A stretch of 64,000 bases of DNA from Hypholoma sublateritium FD-334 SS-4 (taxonomy: Eukaryota; Basidiomycota; Agaricomycetes; Agaricales; Strophariaceae): assembly GCA_000827495.1 (NCBI GenBank), contig KN817583.1, forward strand, positions 161,763-225,762, written 5' to 3'. Position numbers and translations under genes: made by a program. Of this stretch, positions 13,172 to 24,359 are shown piece after piece. Each line of letters begins with the position of its first letter. The first letter of the stretch is position 1. The notes under the pieces were generated by a model that searched no databases, had not been told where the DNA came from, and was given only the letters and a program-made list of their open reading frames with translations.

Positions 13172-14555
13172 ATGTCCGCCGCCGGCCAGCAGCAGCACGC
13201 GCCCGCCCAGTGGACAGAGCCGCCGTGGTCCGGCTGGATCGAGACGACCGGCGACGCCCTGCTCATCCTCGAGGCCGCCCGCCAGGGCCTCATCCCCCGC
13301 GTCACCCGCCGCCTCGTCGACGCCGAGCGCCGCATGATCACGTCGGGCTCGGTGTTCGTGTTCGACGAGGACGAGTCGCACATCAAGCGCTGGACGGACG
13401 GCTTCTTCTGGAGCCCGTCGCGCATCCTCGGCAACTTTCTGCTCTACCGCGAGACCGAGAAGCGGGGCGCGGGGCACAGGGCCGCCCGCGCGGACGACGC
13501 GGACGACGCCGCCCTCAGCCGCCCGCGCGCAGACGGCGCGCCCGGCATCGACCGCCAGCGCGAGCGCACCCTGATGGGGTCGCTCACGAACTCCTACAAG
13601 TTCAAGCCCGACGGGCTCATGAAGAAGGTCCGTGCGCCGCGCCCCTCGCTGCCCCCGCTGACCCGCGCAGACGTTCTCCGTGACCATCGGCGGCGTCGCC
13701 CAGCACCTCATCTCGTACTACAAGATCGCCGACGTCGAGACCGGCCGCCTGCGCCCGCCCTCGTCCCTCCCCGAGCTCGCCGCCCTCGACATCTCCCCCG
13801 AGTACCTCGACAAGACCCACTTCCGCAACCCCCCCAAGGTCGAGGTCGGCGCAGACGGCATCCCGCGCTACCGCGGCGAGGCCGACGACGCCGACGCTCC
13901 CCCCTCGCCCCCGCCCCCCGCACCCGCACCCAGCCCCCTCCTCTCCGACCCCGCCCCGGCGCCCAAGCGCAAGCACCCCGACCCCCACGCCAAGCGCCCG
14001 CGCCGCGACACCACGTCGTCCGCCGGCACCCCCACCCCCGGCTCCCCGCCCGGCTCCGGCTCCGCAGGCAGCGCCACCCCCCAGCCCGCGCCCGCCCCGG
14101 CCCCTCCTCCGCCCGTCGCCCCGCCGCCGCCACCGCCCGCGCCAGCCACCCCCGCGGCGCCCGCCCACGCGTACCCGGCGTACCCCTTCTTCCCGTACCC
14201 GCAAGCGTACGCCCCCGCGCCCAGCCTCTACGCCCCGCAGCCGCCGCCGCCCGGCCCCGGGCCCGGCTACGCCCCGTACCCGCAGTACACGCACCCCGGC
14301 GCCCCCGCGGCGCATCGCATAAATCCATCGCAAGCCGCCGCAGCCCCGCCGGGGCCGTACATCGGGGGGTACTACGCCCCGCCGCCGCCCGGCGCACCGC
14401 ACGCGGGCGGCGCGTACACCGCGGCCGCGCCGTACCAGTGGCCGATGTACTCCGCGTTCCCGCCGCAGGCCGTCGTGCACGCCCCGCAGGCCCAGCACCA
14501 AGCACCAGGGCAGCAGCAGCCGGCGCCGCGCACGGACACCACGGGCGCGCCGTAG
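13172..14555 (+). CDS. Gti1/Pac2 (WOPR) family transcription factor
   Basis: There are two exons, 13172-13627 and 13671-14555, with a 43 nt intron. They encode 446 residues. WOPR box half a spans about 15-105, with GLIPRVTRRL, RRMITSGSVFVF and RWTDGFFWSPSR. Half b spans about 140-225, with LTNSYKFKPDGLMKK|TFSV and HLISYYK. This matches the DNA-binding domain of S. pombe Gti1/Pac2, Candida Wor1 and Histoplasma Ryp1, regulators of morphology, mating or nutrient response. The rest (about 230-446) is proline/alanine/tyrosine-rich low complexity, as is common in this family, and may act in activation or condensation. Codon use is extremely GC-rich. The start is the ATG shortly before the conserved domain. 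The intron sits in phase between the two WOPR halves. Confidence 0.92.
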
Positions 14556-15075
14556 GCCCGTGTGTGTGTGTTCCGGATCGAAATTGCTTTGCTCTGCTGT
14601 CCTACTGCTGTCCCGCTTTCGTGCTCGTGTACCATACCGCCTGCTGTGCCGCCGCCGCCCTTTCCTTCAATGCCAACCAATACCGCCCCGCGGTCCTTCG
14701 TTCCCCTTCCCACCCGCACAACACACCTCAGCCCCGGGCCCGCTGACACCCCCCTCCCCCTCTCACCCACTACCGCCACCACCACCCAGGTGTCCTCGCC
14801 CGCGGGCCATTCGCTGTCACTGCGCCTCACTTCCGTTTTTCAGGTTTTTGTTTCTTCTGTGTGTATAATTTTTCTGTATGCATTCTATGTCCGCCCGTCC
14901 GTACTATCCTGTTGTTCGTGTTACTACGTCTGTCTTTATCCGTGCTTCTACCTATCCGTGTGTCTACCTATCCTTGTCTCTACCTCTGCCTATCCGTGTC
15001 CGTATCCGTGTTTGTGTTCCTACCTGTGTTCATGTTTGTGTCCGTTTAACCCCTTCCTCAACCCGGATGGAAAAT
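14556..15075 (+). repeat. Pyrimidine-rich 3' flank with degenerate CTATCCGTG-like repeats
   Basis: Downstream of the WOPR stop the plus strand is strongly C/T-rich. From about 14920 to 15040 it repeats variants of cctatccgtg and ctacctatcc. It probably includes the 3' untranslated region. No coding evidence was seen. Confidence 0.5.
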
Positions 15076-15812
15076 CCTCCTTTGTCCGTGTGTATAGTCT
15101 ACCTGCACAATCTATGCTTTGCCTCTTGCTTCCCCCCCAACCCGCCCCTTGCCTATGCGTGCTCCGCGCAAGCCGACGGCAAGCACGGAGTACACCGCCG
15201 GCGGCGCTTGTTCTGCACTTATGCTATGTCTATCGGCCACGGGGATGGGCGGGGACGGCAAGGGGCCGGGCGTCGGTGCTGGCAGTGCGCGCTGGTGTGC
15301 ACGGAGCGCGCGGTAGGCAGACGGCACGGCACACGACATAGCGCGTTGGACGGGGGGTTGTTCGTACCGCCCTGAGGGGGCTGGTGCATTGGATATCACA
15401 CTTGGTCCCAGCGAGCCGGGCGGCGTGCGTGCGGCGGCGACGGGTGCATGGAGGATGCACGCCGGCCGACCGGCCGGACGCCGGGGTGCGGCGCCGCACC
15501 GCACGGGCGCATGCATGCGCCGGATTCAGATTCACGGCGTGCGTCGTCTAAGCATTGAGATAGAATTTATTGTTGGGTGCGTCGGGCATTTGGGCGTCCA
15601 GCCCAGGACACGACATACGGCGTTCCGACGTCCAGCCTCAGCGCCGCCCGCCGGCTGAGCCGTTTCGTAGGTGCCGGGCAGCGCTTTTGTTCGGTGCACT
15701 GGCATTGGGGCAGGACGGGTAGACGGTGTATCTTTGTGTCCTCTATTTATTCGAGGTAAATCACAAACATGAAGACCTACGCACTATCGATTTATCTGCA
15801 GGCACCTGCCTG

Positions 15813-15832
15813 CCCCGCCCCGCCCCGCCCCG
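15813..15832. repeat. (CCCCG)n short tandem repeat
   Basis: Four consecutive CCCCG units are seen directly. Confidence 0.9.
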
Positions 15833-16039
15833 GCTTGGGATCGCCTTGACACCAAATATCCCTCTCGTAAGTACATAAACAGCCTCACAATGTACCTGCC
15901 CACGACATCTACATATTTCTTTGCAGTCTGCGTCAAATAAACCGGTGCATAAATCACACAAACGCACGTCGTTCAACTGCACTCGGTGTCCAGTGACGAT
16001 GAGTGCGACAAATCACCAGAGCAGACTGCAGTGCGCCTC

Positions 16040-16270
16040 AGACTGCCTGCGCATTGGGATGTTATAATAAACTAATGCATCGAAAAGACGCTGCAGATGC
16101 CGTTGACTATTCAGAGAGCCGGGGGACATCGGACGGCCTGCTGTGTGTAAATGCCGTTGACCATCCAGGGGTGTGGGCACGCCCTCGGTGATTGGGTTCG
16201 AAAAACAAGAAGAACTTGGAAGAAGGAAGGAAGAAAAGAAAACACCTCAATATGTCGCCCCACCAAGTAC
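16040..16270. repeat. Diverged dispersed/tandem repeat, copy 1
   Basis: It shares ordered blocks with 16440-16770: gcattgggatgtta..aaactaatgcatc, gtaaatgccgttgac, atccaggggtgt, gattgggttcgaaaaacaag and gaacttgga. Similarity is interrupted by insertions. There is no coding capacity. Confidence 0.7.
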
Positions 16271-16439
16271 ACCGCATCGAAAGACCGCAGACGCCGCTGA
16301 CTGCAGAGCGCCGGCCGGCCGGACGCTGGGTTTTCGGCGCGCCGCCGACGTTGTCAAGCTTTTTCGTTCGTCCAGACACACTGCGACGTTATTCATGGGT
16401 TTTTTTTTTGCTTGACTGCGACCTGCCCGTTTTAATATT

Positions 16440-16770
16440 TGATGTAAATCACAGTCAAGTAATTTACATAAAACTAGTGCATAAAAACTGCACAGACGCA
16501 TGTCGTTTGTGGGTTTGCACCCCGCCGCGTCTGATGGTGGGTGCGACATTGGGATATTAAACTAATGCATCAGAAAGACGGCTGTATGTAAATGCCGTTG
16601 ACTATCCAGGGGTGTCAGGCGGGCCTTGGGCACGGCACTTACACGGCCTGCCCACGGCCTGCCATTGATTGGGTTCGAAAAACAAGAAGCACGCGAAGGA
16701 AGAACTTGGAGGGAGAAAAGAAACACGAACCGTGCGCCGGCGATGGGTGTAAAGGCGGCCTCAATACGTC
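16440..16770. repeat. Diverged repeat, copy 2, with a palindrome at its left edge
   Basis: The left edge has an inverted pair atgtaaat/atttacat at 16442-16449 and 16462-16469. The same blocks as copy 1 then follow in the same order. Upstream sequence near 15930 (gtgcataaatcac..acgcacgtcgtt) resembles gtgcataaaaactgc..cgcatgtcgtt near 16480, so the repeat unit is about 500 bp. Confidence 0.7.
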
Positions 16771-16792
16771 GCGCCCAGTGACTGCGCAGCAC

Positions 16793-16930
16793 GTTAATGC
16801 ATCAAGGACGCGCTGTCGTTGATTATTCGGGGGCACCGGACGGGCCGTGGGTAGCAAGTGTACCGCGGCTGATTGGCTCGGAAAACGAAGACACAGGAAA
16901 TTGAGAAGACGAAGAAAACATGAGAACAGA
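16793..16930. repeat. Diverged repeat, partial copy 3
   Basis: gttaatgcatcaaggacgcgctgtcgttgattatt and gattggctcggaaaacgaag-like blocks match the atgcatc, gccgttgactatt and gattgggttcgaaaaacaag blocks of copies 1 and 2. This is the most diverged copy. Confidence 0.55.
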
Positions 16931-17379
16931 TGCGGCGATCGGTGCGGACCAGGCATACTAGCGGGCTCACCTCTCGGTCTCCGTGTGCAGCCGTCGAGGC
17001 TCGGCGCTGGCCGTGTGTTGTGCGACATCAAACGAGGGGCAGGTGCGCGTTAATTAGTAACACTCGCTTTGTTCGGCTTCCTGCTCGGGCTGCCCTCGGG
17101 TCGGGCGGCCGGCCTGGCAGCGGTGGGGACATGGACATACGTACTTACATGCTGTGCGTGCCCAGGAATATACCGGCGGGCAGCACGGCGCCGCGCATCG
17201 CTGATCCCGCCCCCCGACCGCTTCTGGCGCCAAGCCCCACCGCACCAATCAAGCTCACGAAGCACGCGCAGAGGCGCCCGTCTGCGGCGCCAGCTGGTCA
17301 GTATGGAAACGCGCGATCTGTCGTGGGCATTCCGCCTGCCACGCACGACGCGGTTGCGCTGTGTGGTCACGAGCAGGCG

Positions 17380-17402
17380 GGCAGGCAGGCAGGCAGGCAG
17401 GC
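17380..17402. repeat. (GGCA)n microsatellite
   Basis: Almost six GGCA units in a row are seen directly. Confidence 0.9.
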
Positions 17403-19200
17403 GTCTCGCAGCGGTGGCAGCGCGTATGATGCGCAATGCGCGCGGCGCGGGCTCGGGTCGGGGCGCGTGAAGATCGCGCAAATAAGGCACGGGGCGGGCA
17501 GCCGACGTCCAGACGTGCTTATTCGCTCGTGCAGGCGGTAGTTCGCGTCCTGACCGCGAACGCGCCCCGACACGGCGGCGCATGTCGCACAGCGCCTGGC
17601 GGGGCGCGATCAGAAACCGTAACCAACGGCAGTACGTCTTCAATGGCGTCGGGCGTGCTTCGCGCATCAGGGCGCGCCAATTGCGCGACGGCGCTTCCCG
17701 GTGCGCCCTGGCAGTGGCATTGGCAATGGCCACGGCGGCGCTTACATACGCCCGCGCGGCCGGCGGGCAGGTGCTCGCGGCGGCGGCTCGGTTCGCCTGG
17801 TTCACGCGCCGCGTTCAACTGCCTGCGTGTTATTTATACCGGTGGCGGTGGTATAATAAGGCGCTGTCGCTGCTATTACAGGCGCGGACTGAGATGAGCG
17901 CTGGCGCACAGCGTCGGGCGAGATGAAAGATTGCGTTGGGATAGGCGCGCCGATATGAAGCAGCGCGTGTGTGATGCGCGCTCATTATTCGATTAGAGGT
18001 GCACGGCCGCCCGTGCGTGTGCACGAGGGCAGGCGCGTGAACGCGACGGCGCGGGACCGACGGGGCGTCCAGGTTTCCCTGAGGTGCTCTGCGGTGTACA
18101 CCCGCCAAACCCCACTACCCCATCCAGCCGCGTGCGCCCCAGAGGCCCGGGTGCCACTGGCGGCCTCGGCGGCCTGCCCAGGTACGACGGCGCGCGCAGC
18201 TGCCCGCTTCTGCACGTCGCGCAAATATAGCAGCGCACGGCAGCCTGCGGTGCCCCCCTATTAATGCGCGGTGCATGTGGCGCGCGCGATAATTATACGC
18301 ACGCGCTGCAGCCGTTCCCGGGCGGCTAAATATGGGCGCACGTCCGCGCCGGGGCGCACTAGGCGCGCACCCGGCCGCGCTGTCCCGCGCGGGCGTGCGT
18401 CGGCAGCGGGGATGCGCGAGCTTCGATCGCTGCTTCGCAGCGGCGGACGTGCATTTCGTGCGCCGACATCTGCGCCCGAGGCCTATTATAAAATCGCAGC
18501 ACCCCATTTCTCGCGCGATAATTTTGCACGGGAGACGAGCGACGCGCAGGGAGATGGTGCGGCGGTCTGTCACGCCAGCGGCGGCCGATACGCCCGCCCG
18601 GATCGAGGCGCGGAGCGAGACTTGGCCAGAATGTGTCGCCCGGGCGGTGCGTACGCAAGCGGCTTAGCGCGCACCGCTGAGAAGCACGCCCGGCCACGCG
18701 CTCGCTGCGTCTGCTAGAGCGCTGGGCACTTAATGCGCCAGGCACTCAACACTCCCGCGAAACCCCCGCATCTGGCCGGGGCGCACTGTATCTGCCCGCC
18801 CTAGCCTAATTCTAATTTTGACTAATTTACCCACCGGGTGGTCGGGACAGACTGTGCCACGATCCCGCAGGGCAACATATGGGGCGCGCATCTGCTTCGC
18901 TCCGCTGGCATGGAAATTGGAAGAGCGGGCTGGGAAGGCGCGACGGCGTCCTGGCTCCTGTGCGTCTTCCGTCTTTCCATCGCCGTTCAATTCCCATTCG
19001 CAACACCGCCATTCAGTGTCGCGCGTCCATGCTCTGCCAGCGAATTGGTGCATCTGACTGCCAGCAATAGATGTGTGATGCCCAGTGCCGGGGGTGGAGA
19101 AATAAAGGATCAGCGCAAGTGCCTCCGTGGGCCAGACACTGTCCGCGAGGGCTGGGACTCGGTCAATCTGCCGCTGTCAGATCACAGAAGCTGTCGAGGG

Positions 19201-20297
19201 CTTCTGACATCGTGGATGCGGTAATCTCGTCCAGAGCTCGCGCATCATGATATTTATATGCCGCGATATCACTGGCAGCGTCGGTCGGGTGGGCCACGGG
19301 GTACAGCGATACGTGCTCGTTGCTGTAACTCCCAATGTGCCTTGTATTATTCAATTGTTCTGGCCAGAAGTTTATTTGCCAGCTGGGCTGATACGGTGGC
19401 GCTGGCTACTATACACAACACCGGCGCTGAGCATCCAGAGCACGCTGGAGCCTTTTGTTATGCTTTTATCCAGGAACATGAAATGCCAGCGAAATCTTTT
19501 TACACATCGCTACAGGAAGATGTGTCTGAATTCGCATGCGCACTCCGCGATCGACGCGTTTGTTAGGATACGGGTCAGCTCGCGGTAGCTCGCAAGCCTA
19601 CATGCCGAGCTGCATCAGAACATGTCTCCGCTGCCGACCCTCTGAGATGGCGTCGACCACAAGGTCGAATACTTGTCTATCTATTTTCTGTAGAGCTGAT
19701 CGGAAGTTCTGGCTGCGCTTTTAATTATTTGCGTGTGCAGTCCATAACAATATTTGTATTCGCAGGCCCCGCGAGACGAAGGTGTCCTCGAGGCCCTTCT
19801 GGGCCCATTTTTCTCAGCCCAAAATAATAGATGCTCATTGACAGACTTCGAGAGACCTTGACTGGCATTTTCGCGCACCTGCTGTTGCGAAGCCGTCTGA
19901 CATTTACTCTTGAATTGATCCTTGGACATACCTATCTTTGGCCACTGATATCCGAGCCTCTGTGCTTGGAGGCTAGGTTCTCGTAAACACATCAACGCCT
20001 TCTTCTTAATTTTGTTGTGCGAAGACAATAAAATTGGATATAAGGAATAGCATTTATAGAACTTCATTCGTTGCATGTGATGAGTGCGAGAATCGTGGAA
20101 TGGTATTGACATGTCCAATGAAGTCGCTCGGTATTGGTTGGGCATAAGATCAAGGCTCAACCACGGTACTACATGTAAAGGACTTGGCTATCAAATAATG
20201 AACCATATATTTGAGAAAGAAGACTGTGCTAGACACACTAGTTCATGTGCAAATTATTCAAGTAAGAGCCATGCCTGGGCCTGAGGCCCAATCATAA
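19201..20297. other. No gene recognised; composition changes here
   Basis: GC content falls visibly from the GC-rich block to about the level of the rest of the window. Open frames lack domains. A decayed gene cannot be excluded. Confidence 0.4.
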
Positions 20298-21288
20298 TCA
20301 AGACAAACTGCTGAACTCTGGGATAGAGGCAATTTTCGCATCAATGAGGCGTTGCCATTCATGAATCCGCTGGCAAGTACAGCCCTTTCCGTATGCGCAA
20401 GTCACATTTTGGCTTATCTTCAGCGCAGTAGACCGTGGGTTTAGAGTTGTCGATCGGAGAAAAGTGAAGACATGATCGCGTAAACGCGGGCATAGTTCGT
20501 ACTGCGAAACTTGCAGCAGGCCCTCTGCAAACGTCGATATTTTCAGCCAGTAATCGTAGTATAGTATCTGCATAGTAGTATGTAAGTGCAATGAATCTAT
20601 TGGTTTCGACGTCTGAGCACATTCTAGAAAATTCATACCCATTTCGATAGCAATCCAGGAAATTTGAGCCCATCAACTACTTCTCTGATCGGTGAAGGTA
20701 TTGTCATAGGTGCGGCAAGATTGGCTAAATATTCATAGCCATGTTTTCCGGAATGATTTAAGACTTGAATTGGGTGTGTTTTATGCAGGGTAAGTCTGGG
20801 ATAAAGTATAAGCGATAGTAATATTTTGTAAATGAGAAACTTGCTCCATCCTCGTGATGCATGTGAGCATCACTCCATGAACCAGGTACTTCTCTGCCGC
20901 TTCAGCCAATGAGAAGAATAAATTCACTTCCATATTGGTTACAGATGGCTGCCGGAATTGTTGGGCCTCGGACGGAGGATGGACATACTGGAAGAGTGTC
21001 TCCAGAGTGTGCGCTGGTTCCTCCAGCGAGACCGGTTCCGTACCAACAGAAGTGAAGTCTGGAATGGCAAATCCCGCGCTTGTAGCAGCCAGATACTTCG
21101 TGTATATCTTAAACACAACGCCGTCACTTTAAATGAAGGTCACATCTGCATCTGCATCGCAGACTACCAAGTCATCGTCAGTGGATCAGAGGCACGTAGA
21201 TGATGGGTCCAGAACGCACACATCGGAGAGGTCATCACGTTTGTGGATACAGATACAGAAGAGGATGATACGTCTGTGGTGGACTCCA
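20298..21288 (-). pseudogene. BTB/POZ domain protein gene, probably inactivated
   Basis: The minus strand encodes a BTB-like stretch: SDGVVFKIYTKYLAATSAGF, then LETLFQYVHPP, NLFFSLAEAAEKYLVHGVM and CITRMEQ. Next come a HPIQVLNHSGKHGY..LANLAAP block and a C-terminal exon ending IHEWQRLIDAKIASIPEFSS before the TGA at 20298-20300. This is the organisation of the large family of basidiomycete BTB proteins of unknown role. The last intron (gtatga...tgcag) splices in phase. The N-terminal part is damaged. The frame starting MESTTDVSSSS (ATG 21286-21288) runs into TAG. The BTB frame begins one base out of register and has an in-frame TAA at 21129-21131, between TFI and SDG. No intron I can find removes both lesions. 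Sequencing error is an alternative. Confidence 0.6.
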
Positions 21289-21741
21289 TGGTGGAAGCGT
21301 GCAACTCCAAATTGTACGGTGGGTTATCGATCAATATATGTCGCTACGGGCGCCTAATCTATCGTCACGAGAACATCGGCGCGGCCCGTCATCCGCACAA
21401 TGTACACCACAATATATCAGTCGTCACGGAAAAACCTCTCGCGTTCTACGTAGTTGGAGCATATATTAAAGAGGTGTGTTATATGTTGGCAGATATACAT
21501 ATTTCCTATCTGAAAGGACATTGCAATTTACAGCTCAGCAGTATCCTCTTCGTTCATGAATATGTGCAGCAGGCAAACAGCAGGATATATCATTGCCCGA
21601 CACACCAGCGAGAAGTAGTTCAGTCAAACAAAGCAAAGCTACTCTTGACTCACGAAAAAGGCTGGGAAAAGAAACAACGGTGACAGACACCGCTTCAAGG
21701 AAGAACTGTCCCACACTTGCTCTATAGGCCCCCGCAAATGA

Positions 21742-22535
21742 GGATTATTCTATTTTGAAACCCGATTTCTGGGGGTTTCAAAGTTTCTTACTTTGAAGCC
21801 GGGTTTCTAAAGGGTTTCAACGAAGCAAATAAGGGACGGCAGTCAGTCGGCAGAGCATCGGTTTCAATGTCCGCTTCAGGCGCGTGGCGGGCCATGATCA
21901 TGCGTTCTTGACGCACTCGCAGCGCTCATCAAGCGCTCATACATATCATGTTTGGATATACACATCAGAGAAGCAAAAGTAAGTCCAACAACAATTTTCT
22001 GGTACTCAGACCGTGTGTTTCAATGCTACATCAACATGTGTTCGCGAAAGCGCCGCAAACTAGGAACACTAGACACGCGCAAACCTTGTCTGTGCTCATA
22101 TTGGGCGAAATAGATGCACTACTTCAATTCTAGCCCCGCCATACCTGTTAAAGAGCATAGATGTAAGTACGAGCCACAACGCAGTGTGGACGCACGCCTG
22201 AACACCGCAACGGTCAAAATCAACTGAGCGGTTGAAAACATACCCCGTAGAAAAACTTAGAAATTATTTATTAAATACATGGAATCACTACTATACTACT
22301 TCAAGCCTTCTGTTTGTGTTTAGACTAAGGGTAGGATGTACGCAGGAAAGGCAGGAATCAAGCAGGGATAGGCAAGAGACGAACAGCCGAGCCGAAAGTA
22401 CGGCAGTACACTCGGATCAATTCGGCATATATTCATGCACAAACAGAGTACAAATATTGCACTCGAGGATTTCAAGAAATAGTTGTAGAAACCCTGGGTT
22501 TCAACGAGAAACAGGGTTTCGAAATAGAATAATCC
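21742..22535. mobile_element. Non-autonomous Mutator-like (MULE/MITE) element, 794 bp
   Basis: The terminal inverted repeats are 21742-21763 (GGATTATTCTATTT..AAACCC) and 22514-22535. They are identical in 21 of 22 positions, and weaker similarity extends to about 30 bp. Both sides are flanked by the same 9 bp, CGCAAATGA (21733-21741 and 22536-22544), a perfect target-site duplication. A 9 bp duplication is characteristic of the Mutator superfamily. Subterminal regions repeat the GGGTTTC/GAAACCC motif in both orientations. No transposase is encoded, so movement would need one supplied elsewhere. The intact duplication and near-identical ends suggest a fairly recent insertion. Confidence 0.85.
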
Positions 22536-22544
22536 CGCAAATGA

Positions 22545-24359
22545 CTTCAACGCTAGTTCAAGATAATTTGAAGTGATCGTCCGAAGATTATCGAAGGTAG
22601 TCATAGTATGGTATCAAATAGGAATAAAAGTATTAAAACGTCAATAGCTTGGGGAAGGAATGCTGCTCTGATTGCTGGTGAGGGGATGGCGTGTACTTGG
22701 AAAACGCCAAACACGACAGCCAATTCAGCGTAGGCGTAGTGCGAAGCGTTACTGTTAGCGTCGTGTCCTATGTATGCAAATTCCGTTTATCAAGTGCTCT
22801 TACCGTCGTTCACTGACGCCATGACGTACATGCATCGACGCGCTGACTTGCTCGTTCTGCATATGTAACGGGTGATAACCAGGACCGCCGAGCCAGAGCC
22901 CGCGTCTAGAATCTGCGCCGCTGTGCGCGATGCCAGCTATATACTTGATCAAAAGACCGAATGCAATCAGCGAAGCTCCATAAACGCTGATTCTAACCGC
23001 GCTTGAGCGATTATACCGATAATGAAAATCTATAATCCCTTTTGCAACGGAGGTTCAGAAACTAAAAAGAGATATCGAACCCGTCAGATAACCAATTCAC
23101 CAGTCACTACGTAAACTCACCTAACCTGGTTGGCCTTGTAACGTATACAAAGATCTTGAAAAAGGTAAGAATGAGGTGCTTTCAACCACATTGTCAGTCC
23201 TCGGAGAAATGCATAACCGAATTTGAAATCGCTCTGGGTCAAGCTTAAGATCTGTGGGTGTAGGGGTCATTTAAATAAGGTGATGCAACGTGCAAACGAG
23301 CGGTGACAATGAACAGCATGGTATAGATGCATACCCGTACAAGTTTAGAAGGACCAGTGAAGGCTGCGCAACTGCTGAGCATTGAGCGCTGAGCACTGAT
23401 GAAGTGGAAACCCAATGACTCGACTAACGTCTTGCTAACGTCTCATATCTTGATAACAAAGAGCACTTGGGAAGGGAAACTTTGCGTAACATTGGTGTGC
23501 AGAGTCCAAGCAGAGTCTGCAGAGTCCAGACTGAGGCCTGAGGATGGTTGGAGGATGGCATCGGAAAGCCACCGTGACTGTTCGTCGCTGAAGAAGACCG
23601 TGATGCGTGACGGGCCCAAGCGGGCCAGCATGCTCGCAAGCTCGGCACAGGCCGGATCCGAATTGACCGATAAACGACTTCAAAACATTGCCGCTGTCCC
23701 CTGGGTGAATACCACAAGTGAACACAATGCCAAAATATATCTAATGCGATTTAGTTAAATACTTTCTGATTAATCTGACTTCATGGACTAATTTTTGAGA
23801 ACGCACCAGAGGTACATAACATTTATTTAATTGATGGCGCGCAAAGTTTGGCAATTTGAACCGCCTTTCAGGTAAGTAGCTCCTGTGTGCGGAGCTTTAT
23901 AAGCCTCGAATTTGCCTCGCGGCTATTAAATGACATCTCTGCCACTCTTATATAAGTTTTGTGCTCATATCATAATTACAACCGATGCAATTAAGTAAGT
24001 TGGGTTGTGCCATGAGACAACTTATGATATTCTTATTACTATTACCACATACCTTTCATGATGATCACGATGAAACGTGCCACTACTTACTAACAAAAGC
24101 CTACCCTTACACACGTATGGTACTTGATATGTTTCAAGGTTGATCACGATGATGATTTTTGTTGAAACACACAAATGGCTCTGAAGGTCCGCGACGTATC
24201 AATTGACACATGGCCTGGACCGGCTTCATCTGGGCTTCACGTTGTCGGGCAGTGTAGCTTACACGAGGCTATTACAAGAAAAGGACAGCCTCAAGAAATC
24301 AACGAAGCTCACCCTTTCCTAAACTAACGCTCCCTCGCCTAACGTTGCTCATAGCGCGA
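22545..24359. other. Intergenic, no gene recognised
   Basis: This is about 1.8 kb of AT-richer sequence between the transposable element and the membrane kinase gene. The longest open frames (about 23400-23760 on both strands) are mutual shadows without domains. The right end presumably contains the promoter of the gene at 24360. Confidence 0.5.

Larger units (their letters stand above)
15076..19200. other. GC-rich gene-poor region
   Basis: Long open frames here are arginine/alanine-rich products of GC-rich DNA without stops. They overlap each other in several frames and match no domain I recognise. The region contains the diverged repeats at 16.0-16.9 kb, a (CCCCG)n run and a (GGCA)n run. 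No RNA gene was recognised. Confidence 0.5.

Noticed and set aside
12722..13711. 329-codon minus-strand frame spanning the divergent promoter
   Set aside because: It overlaps both the oxidase first exons and the WOPR domain in wrong frames. Both real genes have clear domains.
13617..14501. 294-codon minus-strand Gly/Arg-rich frame
   Set aside because: It is a shadow of the Pro/Ala-rich tail of the WOPR regulator.
16185..16215. ggttcgaa resembling a tRNA T-arm
   Set aside because: No acceptor stem, anticodon arm or D-arm could be placed around it. The motif recurs as part of the diverged repeat.
17050..17805. 251-codon minus-strand frame in GC-rich DNA
   Set aside because: It overlaps other equally long frames, has no domain, no splice logic and Arg/Ala-rich composition.
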